DNA of 64,000 nucleotides from Myxococcales bacterium (GTDB lineage Bacteria > Myxococcota_A > Polyangia > Haliangiales > Haliangiaceae): assembly GCA_016707895.1 (NCBI GenBank), contig JADJGV010000015.1, forward strand, positions 228,835 to 292,834, read 5' to 3'. Below the pieces are notes generated by a model that had not been told where the DNA came from, did not search any database, and was given only the letters and a program-made list of their open reading frames with translations. Position numbers and translations under genes: made by a program. Each line of letters opens with the position of its first letter. Position 1 is the stretch's first letter. Positions 56,164 through 64,000 of the stretch are shown piece by piece.

Positions 56164-58068
56164 CTACGGCGTCGCCGGCGCGGTCGGCTCGGGCGGCGCG
56201 CCGCCGCCGGACTCGCTGATGATCACGAACTCGACGCGGCGGTTCTGCGACCGCGCCTGCTCGTCGTGGCCGTCGACCATCGGCCGGCTGAAGCCGTAGC
56301 CCTTGGCCTCGAGGCGGGCGCCGTCGATGCCCTTCTTGATGAGGTACTTGCGCACCGCCTCGGAGCGCTTCTGCGACAGCTCCTCGTTCCACGTGGCGTC
56401 GCCCTGATCGTCGGTGTGCCCCTCGACCCGGACCCGCAGCGTGTCGTTGGCCTTGAGCACCTCGACCACGGCGTCGAGGATCGGGAAGCTGCGCGACTTG
56501 ATGCGGGCGCGGTTGAGGTCGAAGAACACCCGCTGGTTGATCACGATCGCGCTGCCGCTGACCACCGCGATCGGCCGGTCGTCGGGGCAGCCGTCCTCGT
56601 CGGCGTTGCCGTTGACGGTCTCCGCCTCGTTGGGGCACTTGTCGTTGCCGTCGAGCAGCCCGTCGCCGTCGTTGTCGACATCGGGGCAGCCGTCGTCGTC
56701 CTGGAAGCCATCCACATCCTCGAGCTCGGCCGGGCACTGGTCGCTGGCGTCGGGCACGCCGTCGCCGTCGTTGTCGTTGTCCGGGCAGCCGTCGTCGTCC
56801 TGGAAGCCGTCGACGTCCTCGGCCTGGTCCGGGCACTTGTCGTCGGCGTCGGCCAGGCCGTCCTTGTCGTTGTCGGCCTCGGGGCAGCCGTCGACGTCGT
56901 CGAAGCCGTCCTTGTCCTCGGCCTCGAGCGGGCAGCCGTCGTCGGCGTCGGCGACGCCGTCGCCGTCGTTGTCGGCCTCGGGGCAGCCGTCGGTGTCCTC
57001 GAAGCCGTCGACGTCCTCGGGCTCGCGCGGGCAGCGATCGTCCTCGTCGTGGATGCCGTCGCGATCGGTGTCGACGAACAGCGGCGGCTTGACCCGGTTG
57101 ACCCACTGCACGCCGGCCAGCACGCGGAACGGCGCGGCGCCGTAGCCGGCGGTCAGCGCGGTGCCGACGCCGACGTCGAGCGCCACCTTGTCGGTGACGA
57201 AGTACCGGCTCGAGGCCAGCGCCTCGATCGGGAACTCCTCGCTGCCCAGGTCGGTGGCGATGTCGATCATCGCCATCGGATCGGCGGCGGGGGTCATCAA
57301 CCCGAGCCGGCCGTACAGCGCCAGCCCCGCGGTCCACCGCCCCGGCGTGAGCTGATACTCCCCGGCGGCCGACCAGGTCAGCTCGTCGTCGACGTACAGG
57401 TTGGCGATCCGCGCCGGATCCTGGCGGTAGCGGTAGCCGAACGACGCGCCGGCCGCGAGCTTGCCGTGGCGCCAGTCGAACAGCAGCCGCGGGTCGGCGA
57501 TCCACCCGGCGTCGCCGATGAAGTTCTCGCCGCCGGTCGGGATCGTGAACGACAGGTCGCCGGCCAGCGCCAGGTCGCCGCCGCGCCACAGCTGGTAACG
57601 GCCACCGATGCGCGGGTCGCCCACGCCGGCCGAGCGCAGCGCCTCCTGCCCCATCGCCGGCGCGAAGTCCGACGACTGGTGCAGCACCAACGGCAGCGCG
57701 AAGCGCAGGTCGAACTTGCCGAAACCGTACAGCGCCGTGAGATCGGCGCGCAGCCGGGTGCCGATCAGATCGCCCCCGACCTGACAGCCGGGCGCGGTCG
57801 AGCCGGCGTCGCGCACGCAGATGTCGAGCGGCGGGCCGCCGACGTGGAACACCAGCCCGGCCATGTACGCGCCGCGCGCCGCGGTGCGGGCGCCGTCGGT
57901 CATGCCGATGCTGTCGGGATCGGCCGAGGCCGCGAACTGCTCGGGGTCGAAGCTCGGGGTGTACTCGAGCGACACCTCGGGCGTGGGCTGGGCCCACGCG
58001 CCGGCCGCGCCGATCACCAGCGCCAGCCCAGCCGCGACGGCCCCGAAGACGGAGCGGGACGTGCTCAT
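56164..58068 (-). CDS. OmpA-family outer-membrane protein with thrombospondin type-3 repeats
   Basis: A 634-residue protein. A signal peptide (SVFGAVAAGLALVIGAAGAWA) is followed by a beta-barrel region to about residue 330. Six TSP3-like calcium-binding repeats come next (DTDRDGIHDEDDRCPREPED, then EADNDGDGVADADDGCP and so on; about residues 335-500). The C-terminal OmpA domain (VFFDLNRARIKSRSFPILD; VRVEGHTDDQGD; LSQKRSEAVRKYLI; GYGFSRPM) binds peptidoglycan. The ATG overlaps the stop of the radical SAM gene, with GGAGG upstream. It probably links outer membrane and cell wall. Confidence 0.9.
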   Translation of the reverse strand: MSTSRSVFGAVAAGLALVIGAAGAWAQPTPEVSLEYTPSFDPEQFAASADPDSIGMTDGARTAARGAYMAGLVFHVGGPPLDICVRDAGSTAPGCQVGGDLIGTRLRADLTALYGFGKFDLRFALPLVLHQSSDFAPAMGQEALRSAGVGDPRIGGRYQLWRGGDLALAGDLSFTIPTGGENFIGDAGWIADPRLLFDWRHGKLAAGASFGYRYRQDPARIANLYVDDELTWSAAGEYQLTPGRWTAGLALYGRLGLMTPAADPMAMIDIATDLGSEEFPIEALASSRYFVTDKVALDVGVGTALTAGYGAAPFRVLAGVQWVNRVKPPLFVDTDRDGIHDEDDRCPREPEDVDGFEDTDGCPEADNDGDGVADADDGCPLEAEDKDGFDDVDGCPEADNDKDGLADADDKCPDQAEDVDGFQDDDGCPDNDNDGDGVPDASDQCPAELEDVDGFQDDDGCPDVDNDGDGLLDGNDKCPNEAETVNGNADEDGCPDDRPIAVVSGSAIVINQRVFFDLNRARIKSRSFPILDAVVEVLKANDTLRVRVEGHTDDQGDATWNEELSQKRSEAVRKYLIKKGIDGARLEAKGYGFSRPMVDGHDEQARSQNRRVEFVIISESGGGAPPEPTAPATP

Positions 58069-59333
58069 GCGGCCTCCATTCCTAGCGCCCGATCGAAGTC
58101 GACCTCGAGCAGCATGTACGAGCACGCCGGGCAGATCAGCCAGCCCGGCACCGGGAACCGCCGCGCCGCGCGCAGCGCGTGGATCGCCTGCTGCAGCTGG
58201 ATGAACAGCGCCGGCGGGATGCCGTCACCCGGTCCATAGACCGTCCCCTCGACCGGCCACAGCGGCGAGTACAGGGGCACGACGCCGCGATCGAGCAGGA
58301 ACGCCGCCCCCTCGGTGGCGCTGGCCAGGAACGCGGCCGGCGACATCTGCGGCCCCGGCGCGCGCAGCTCGAGCCCGGCGACGAACGCCGAGCCGACGTT
58401 GCCGCGGCCGAACACCTCGACCGCGCCGAGCAGGCCGTCGATCCACCGCTGGCGGCCGACGTGGCGCGCCTTGCCCGGACAGCACGCCTCGAAGGTGGCC
58501 GCGTCCCAGGTCTCGAGGTTGTAGCAGGCGCTGTCGGCGCCCGCGTCGCGGTAGCGCTGCGAGCCGGCCGGGTCCACCGCCCCCGAGCCGATCGTGACCC
58601 GCAGCCGATCGCCGACCCCGCGGCGCACGGCGGCGAGCACCGGCAAGAACCGCTCGACCTCATCGGCCGGGTCGAGCACCGAGCCGCCGGTGATGTAGAC
58701 GTGGCCGCAGGTCGGATCGGCGGCGGCCACCGCCATCACCTCCTCGATCCGCGTCAGCGCCAGCGGCTCGAGGGTCAGCTTGCCCTGCTCCTGGCCCAGC
58801 GTGAGCGAGCGGCGATCGAACCGGCCGTAGGCGCAGAACGAGCACCGCTCGGGCGCCGGGCCGTGCGGGCCCTTCACGGTGAAGTACTCGCAACCCGGCG
58901 CGAGGTTGACCACCAGCATGTCGCCGAGCTGCTCGGCGCCGGCGGCGAACGGCGTGAGCCCGTCGCTGGTGCGGAAGTCCTGCCAGCCGTGGCGGCGCAC
59001 GAACTGCACCGTGCACAGCTCGCGCGGCGCCGCGGCGACGCTCCACAGCGCGTAGCGGCCGTCCGCGTCGCGGCGCACCTCCATCGTCGCGTGCTCGTCG
59101 AGCCGCAGCCGCGCCACCGCCTGGCCGCCCAGGTCGAACAGGTACGGCACGGGGATGGTCTCGACCAGCCCGCTCGCGGCCTTGCGCCGGTGCGGGTAGA
59201 AGTTGGGCGTGGCCCCGTCCTCGACGGCGCGGGCCAGCGCGTCGGTGAAGCGGATCCCCGAGAACATCAGCTCGGTCTTCCAGAGCAGGATCTCGGGCAG
59301 GTCGGGGAACTGGGAGCGGAGGGCCAGGTCCAT
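58065..59333 (-). CDS. Radical SAM enzyme with atypical CX15CX2C cluster motif
   Basis: A 422-residue protein. In its middle a Cys in NLAPGCEYFTVKGPHG is followed 16 residues later by RCSFCAYGRFD, giving CX15CX2C instead of CX3CX2C. VYITGGSVLDPADEVERFLP (GGE-like SAM-binding strand), VTIGSGAVDP and CYNLETWDAATFEACCPG are the expected radical SAM barrel features. A C-terminal Cys pair (WLICPACSYMLLE) may bind another metal. Function unknown. It follows the MYXO-CTERM protein gene by 7 bp and overlaps the OmpA gene by ATGA, so the three form an operon. Confidence 0.8.
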   Translation of the reverse strand: MDLALRSQFPDLPEILLWKTELMFSGIRFTDALARAVEDGATPNFYPHRRKAASGLVETIPVPYLFDLGGQAVARLRLDEHATMEVRRDADGRYALWSVAAAPRELCTVQFVRRHGWQDFRTSDGLTPFAAGAEQLGDMLVVNLAPGCEYFTVKGPHGPAPERCSFCAYGRFDRRSLTLGQEQGKLTLEPLALTRIEEVMAVAAADPTCGHVYITGGSVLDPADEVERFLPVLAAVRRGVGDRLRVTIGSGAVDPAGSQRYRDAGADSACYNLETWDAATFEACCPGKARHVGRQRWIDGLLGAVEVFGRGNVGSAFVAGLELRAPGPQMSPAAFLASATEGAAFLLDRGVVPLYSPLWPVEGTVYGPGDGIPPALFIQLQQAIHALRAARRFPVPGWLICPACSYMLLEVDFDRALGMEAA

Positions 59334-59340
59334 GGCCGAC

Positions 59341-62300
59341 CTACCGCCGACGCCGGCGCAGGAGCCCGAGCAGCCCCAGGCCGACCAGGCCGAGCCCGGC
59401 GCCCGGGCCCGACGTCTGGCAGCCGCCGCCGTTGACCACGACCTCGGGGTCGTCGATCGGCGCGTCGACGATGAACGTGTTGTCCGCCGAGTAGGCGCTC
59501 ATCGCGCCGGCGCGGTCGACCGCGCGGGCGTGCCAGGTGTACGTGCCGCCGTTCTGCAGGTCGCCGGCCATCGAGGTCACCGTGCCGCTCACGCCGGCGA
59601 CGGTCGCGACGACGGTGCCGGCCGCGTCCTTCACCTCGACCTCGTAGGTGATCGGGTCGTCCTCGGGATCGGTCGACGGGGCCCACGAGTAGACCGGGTT
59701 GACGGTCGTCGCCCCCATGTTGTCCGACGGGTTGTTGAGCGTCGGCACGCTCGGCGCGCCGTTGGTCTCCGACACCAGGAAGCAGGCGGTGTTGTAGCCG
59801 CTGGTGGCCTGGCCGTCGTCGGACCGCGCCCGCCAGCAGTAGGTGGTGTCCTCGGTCAGATCGGCGGCCAGCGCGAACGCGGTGTTGACCGCGCCCTGCG
59901 GCTGCACGTCGGCGCCGCTGTCGATGATCGTCGCGAACGTGTCGTCGGTCGCCAGCTCCCAGTCGTAGACCAGCGGATCGAGATCCGAGTCGTCGGCGTT
60001 GAGGATGACCAGCTCGGGGCGGACGTTGGCCATCGTGGTGCCGTTCTGCGGCGACACCAGCGCCGGCGGCTCGGGCACGGCGTTCATCGTGGTCACGAAG
60101 AACTGGCCGGTCGAGCTCCAGTCGCCCGACAGCGCGTCGGGGTCGGTGGCCCGCACGCGCCAGTAGTACGTGTGGTCCTCCATCAGGTCGGTCGACACCG
60201 TCCAGGTGGTGGTGGTCGCGCCGGCCGCGACGCCGGCCTGCGACGCCACCAGGTTCGACAGCGCCGGGTCGCGGTAGACCTCGAACGTGTAGGTCAGCAC
60301 GTCCTCGTCCGGGTCGGTGGCGTTGTCGACCGTGAGGTCCGGGCGGAGCGCGTTGACCTGGCTGCCGAACGACGGCGTGTTGATGCGCGGCACGCCCGGC
60401 GCCTCGTTGACGGTGTTGACGAAGAAGTCGCAGGCCGGGGCCGAGTACGGCCCGTAGGTGAACTGGTCCTTGGCCCGGACGCGCCAGTAGTAGCGGGTGT
60501 TCTCGAGCAGGTTGACCGGCACCGCCCACGAGGTCGTGGCGCCGCTGCCCTGGGCGATCGTCGCGTCCTCGGCGACCAGGATGGTCAGGCCGACGTCGCT
60601 GTACAGCTGGAAGTCGTAGATCAGCGCGGCGCCCTGCGGGTCGACGGCGTTGTTGGCCACGAGCGTGGTCTGCAGGCTGGCGATCTCGCCGCCGCAGATG
60701 GGGGCCGCCGCGGTCGGCGTGTTGGGCCCGTCGTAGACGTTGGGATCGGTGACGTTGGTGAACTCCTGGAGGTTGTTCATGCCGTCGCCGTCGGGATCGC
60801 CGAACTGGTCCTGCGAGGTGATGTCGCCGAAGTTCGAGATCTCCCAGGAGTCGGGCAGCCCGTCGCCATCGCTGTCGACGAAGTTGACCGCGATCGTGTA
60901 GTTCTGGCAGGTCTGGCCGCCGTCGTCGTCGGTGACGCACAGCCGCACCGGCGCGGCGGCGCCGATGGCCTGGGCGAAGTTCGGCGTCCAGTCGAGCGTG
61001 CAGCCGGTGAGCGCCGAGCCCGCCGGCGCGACCGGCGCCGTGCAGGTGTGGGTGTCGGCCGTGCCGGGATCGGTGAAGGTCAGCGCGTAGCTGTAGGCCT
61101 GGCCCTCGGTCGCGGTGGTCGGGGCCGTCGACGTGATCGTGGGCGCGACGTTGGTGACGGTGCCGTTGACGGTGTCGGTGCCGACGCCGCCGTCGTCGTC
61201 GGTGACCGTCGCGGTGACCGTGAACACGCCGTTGTCGCGTAGGCGTGGCTGGTGGCCTGCGTGTTGGCGCTGGTGTTGTCAGCCAAGTTCCACGCGAAGG
61301 TCCGGGTGTCGGCGGTGCCGGGGTCGGTGAAGGTCATCGCCAACGCCAGCGCGGTGCCCTCCTTGACCGTCAAGTCGGCGCCGGCGTTGGCGACCGGCGC
61401 GACGTTGGTGATGGTGACGGCGAGCGTGTCGACCGGGACGCCGCCGATCCAGGTCGAGGTCAGGGTCGCGCTGAAGTTGCCGTTGTCGGGGAACGCGTAG
61501 CTCACGTTCTGGCCCGGGCGGGTGTCGCCGTTGTCGAAGTCCCAGGTGTAGACCGGGTTGCCGGTGCCGGGGTCGCTGGCCGCGCCGTTGAAGGCGATGA
61601 CGGTGCCCTCCGGCGCGGTGGTCAGGTTCGAGGTGCCGATCGCCAGCGGCGGGATGGCGTCGGGCGACAGCACCAGGATCGCCCACGGCGCGCAGCCAGA
61701 CGCCGCCTGAGCTGTCGCTGTTGGTGCCCAGGGCGGCCGCGAGGTCCAGTTCCACGAGCCGTTGGCGGCCTGGTTGTTGATGAGGTAGCGCGAGAACAGG
61801 CGGTACCAGTTGTTGTTGCCGAAGGTCACCACCTCGGGTTCGACCGCGCGAGCGGCGTCCTGCCAGTGCAGCATGCCGTAGTGGTTGCCGCGGCCGTCGA
61901 CGCGGCCGAAGTTGCCGCCCTCGACGAAGCCCATGTTCCAGCTGTTCTGGCCGGTCGACCGGGTTGAACGCGCCGTTGATGATGAAGTGCAGGCTGGTGT
62001 TGTAACGGCGCGGAGCTGGCCCGGGTGATGCCGCGGGGCTGGGGAAGGCGACCCGGGTGTCGGCGGCGTCGAACTGGTTGGCGCCGACCCAGCCCAGCGC
62101 CAGCACGTGGCCGGCCGACAGCGTGAAGTCGCACACGGTGCCGAGGTTGGTGTAGCTGCCGCCGGTGATACCGGCGCCGCAGCCGTTCGAGTTGCTCTGG
62201 ATGTACTGCGCCAGGCGGGCCTTGACGAGGTTGGGGACGATCACGCCCTGGCCGCGGGCGAACTCGTCGGCGTGCCACAGGCCGGTGATGCCCCACAGGC

Positions 62301-63380
62301 TGGTCGACAGGTCGTCGGCGTTGGTGTTGGGCGTGTAGTACCAGGAGCCGACCACCCCGGCCTCGTTCTGCGCCCACACCAGGCCGTCGACCATCTGCTG
62401 CAGGACGTGCTCGAAGCGCCGGCCGAGGATGCGGTTGGCGTCGCCGACCTGGGCGACGAAGCCGCCGAGGTGCGCGACCGAGAACGCCGACACCGCGTGG
62501 CCCATCGGGTGATGGTCTGCTCGCCGGCGTTGTAGCCGATCCAGATGCCGATGCCGTCGTCGGTGCCGTAGATCGGCTCCTGCTGGACCTCGGGGTAGAA
62601 GCCGGTCAGGTTGGACTCCGACGCGGCGTCGACGCCGACGATCGTGGCCTGGAGCAAGAGGCCGTTGACCACGCGCATCGCGTCCTCGGCGTACGGGTCG
62701 TTGGCCCAGCGCGCGGCGTTGTCGGCGGCGTCGGGCAACGCGCCGATGTACGCCGGGGGGAACGCGGCGTAGTGGCCGTTGAGCGACAGCGACCACAGGA
62801 AGCCGGAGGTCGCGGCGTTGCGGATGGTGTTGTCGGCCTGGCTGATGTAGCCGGTGGCCTGCGCGCCGGTCAGCGCGTCCTCCTCGTTGCCGCTGCGGGT
62901 CAACTGGTTGTGCAGGTACCAGAGCGCGTCGTCGACGGCGACCGAGCGCATCACCTGCAGCTGGCGATCGGTGGCGGCGTTGGGGTCGAGCGGGACGTCG
63001 GCGAAGACCCGCACCGGGTAGGTGCCGGTCACGACCTGGGCGTTGGAGGTGACGCGGACCGTGGCCTGAAAGGTCGTCGTCGTGGCCTGGCTGGGATAGG
63101 TGAACGTCGTCGAGAGATCGTAGCGGTTGGAGCGGGTGGCCGAGAAGTCGTAGACCCCGTTGCCGTCGAAGTCCCACTCGACCACGTAGGTGCCGTTGCC
63201 GCCCCGGGCGATCGCCTTGAAGGTCGTCGCGTGGCCGTTGTAGGCCTGGTGCGGGATGGTGGGGTCGGCGGCGACCCACGGCACGGGCAACACGCGGAGG
63301 CTCTGCGCCTCCGCAGCGCGACTGCCCGCGGTGAGCGCGGCGACGACGACGACGACTGCGCAGATCAGACGATGCGACAT
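59341..63380 (-). CDS. Secreted MYXO-CTERM protein with PKD, alpha-toroid-like and fibronectin-like modules (frameshifted)
   Basis: About 1,346 residues if three missing bases are restored (near 62507-62509, 61959-61963 and 61236-61239). Conserved sequence continues in another frame at each break. A signal peptide (ICAVVVVVAALTAGSRAAEA) is followed by a PKD-like domain (VVEWDFDGNGVYDFSA), an alpha-helical segment with paired repeats (VAVDDALWYLHNQL; GIGIWIGYNAGEQTI), and two PKD-type domains (VYTWDFDNGDTRPGQNVSY). Then come a TSP3-like DSDGDGLPDSWE and about five repeats with YYWRVRATDPD. The C-terminus is GGGCQTSGPG, a hydrophobic helix and RRRRR, a MYXO-CTERM anchor. Confidence 0.78.
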
Positions 63381-63397
63381 GGACGACCCCAAGGTAG

Positions 63398-63421
63398 TGA
63401 ACTCGCACCCCAGCGAGTTCA
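63398..63421. terminator. Hairpin between the VWA-like and MYXO-CTERM genes
   Basis: TGAACTCGC (63398-63406) pairs with GCGAGTTCA (63413-63421) in a perfect 9-bp stem with 6-nt loop. It begins at the stop codon of the gene to the right and lies 17 bp before the MYXO-CTERM start. There is no T-tract. It may terminate or attenuate readthrough. Confidence 0.5.
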
Positions 63422-64000
63422 GCTGCGGCCATCGTCCCCGATGTGCGGTGGCGTTACAAGCGGCCTCTCCGGTAGCGATAGAGTAGCGAGCATCAGCAGA
63501 ATGCTCAGGCCTGCCAGCCATGGCGCGGCTGGGTTCGGGCGCCGCTCCCCGGCCGCAGACCCACGGCTCGACGGAAATGCCGCCGGCGCGGCGCCGAGGC
63601 CGCGGTGCTCCAGGTCTGGCGCGACGTAGGCGGCGCTCACACCCGCGAGACCGATCCGGGCGCTCCCGGAGATCGGCACCTGCCCGGTCGCGCGCCCCGG
63701 CGGCGCGGGTGACAACACGAACGGCGCGGCGGCGTCGCTGGTGGTCGCCACCGCCAGCGCGGGCGTCGGCGCGTCGGCGTCGGCGCGCACCTCGACCTCC
63801 AGGCGGTCCTCGACGGGGCGGACCGAGATCACCGCGCCCGCCGGGCGGGCGACCGCGGCGTCGATCAGCGCCGCGGCCACCGCGGCGTCGACCCAGGCGC
63901 CGCCGCGATCGCTGGCCCACCCGACCACCCGACCGGCGCCGTGGGCGCGGACCGCGAGCAGCGGATCATCGCCCGCGTCCACCAGGATCATCGCGTCGGC
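63419..64000 (-). CDS. C-terminal part of a BatA/VWA-like membrane protein (incomplete)
   Basis: The minus-strand frame is open to the window edge (193 residues seen) and its N-terminus lies outside. DPLLAVRAHGAGRVVGWASD followed by RGGAWVDAA is typical of the late 'fast-acting glutamine amidotransferase-like' section of large VWA/BatA-type membrane proteins, where LLAxxxxGxGRVxAFTSD recurs. A hydrophobic helix (WLAGLSILLMLATLSL) lies 20 residues before the end. An in-frame ATG at 63991 is probably internal. Confidence 0.6.
   Translation of the reverse strand, partial: ADAMILVDAGDDPLLAVRAHGAGRVVGWASDRGGAWVDAAVAAALIDAAVARPAGAVISVRPVEDRLEVEVRADADAPTPALAVATTSDAAAPFVLSPAPPGRATGQVPISGSARIGLAGVSAAYVAPDLEHRGLGAAPAAFPSSRGSAAGERRPNPAAPWLAGLSILLMLATLSLPERPLVTPPHIGDDGRS

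Overview
The window is very GC-rich DNA (about three quarters G+C by eye) and almost completely filled with bacterial genes on both strands. It looks like Myxococcota. A secreted protein at 59341-63380 ends in a MYXO-CTERM-type tail (Gly-Cys, hydrophobic helix, Arg cluster), a sulfatase carries a MopE-like Asp-rich metal-binding insert, and there are many lipoproteins and low-complexity Ala/Pro/Gly proteins. A Haliangiales/Kofleriaceae-type chromosome would fit, but that rank is inference. I see no rRNA, tRNA, CRISPR array, IS element or phage module. Most genes are chromosomal housekeeping or lineage-specific genes.

Layout. 1-9.8 kb: hydroxyacid-oxoacid transhydrogenase and a thioesterase; a leftward trio (ADP-ribosylglycohydrolase, class V aminotransferase, PPP phosphatase); and, divergent from it, a giant DUF4011 helicase with a nuclease domain (one frameshift). 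9.8-17 kb: glycosyltransferase, Nudix hydrolase, membrane sulfatase, PfkB-like protein, then an ECF sigma/anti-sigma/secreted protein operon. 17-28 kb: a CpXC-like/HEAT protein, a phosphoesterase, a palindrome cluster and an HNH endonuclease, D-Ala-D-Ala ligase with an AsmA-GT51 fusion, a Mrr-like protein, and LipB. 28-42 kb: a second ATP-grasp ligase, MepK-like peptidase, LarE, an eight-gene FHA/zinc-ribbon/E1/JAMM/DsrE/TusA operon, TerC, CutA, aspartokinase and a three-gene operon of unknowns. 41.5-50.6 kb: a J-like protein plus a lidless Hsp70, acyl-CoA dehydrogenase, an EAL protein, and BamB/YfgM-like proteins. 50.6-64 kb: a DECD-box RNA helicase with a long leader and a huge Arg/Asp repeat tail, a YdjY-like lipoprotein, a methyltransferase, and an operon of MYXO-CTERM protein, radical SAM enzyme and OmpA/TSP3 outer-membrane protein.

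The best candidate for an undescribed system is the tightly coupled operon at 31722-35085. It combines a ubiquitin-activating-type (E1/ThiF) enzyme, a degenerate E1-like partner, a JAMM isopeptidase-like protein, two DsrE-like proteins and a TusA sulfur carrier with an FHA protein and a triple zinc-ribbon protein. LarE, a sulfur-insertion enzyme, lies directly downstream.

Two organisation rules run through the window. Many first-of-operon genes have a TANNNT box 5-9 nt before the start codon, which predicts leaderless or nearly leaderless mRNAs. Nineteen in-operon junctions are GTGA, ATGA or TGATG overlaps, predicting translational coupling. Five single-base frameshifts, four of them in or beside G/C runs, hit otherwise conserved genes and are more likely sequence errors than decay.
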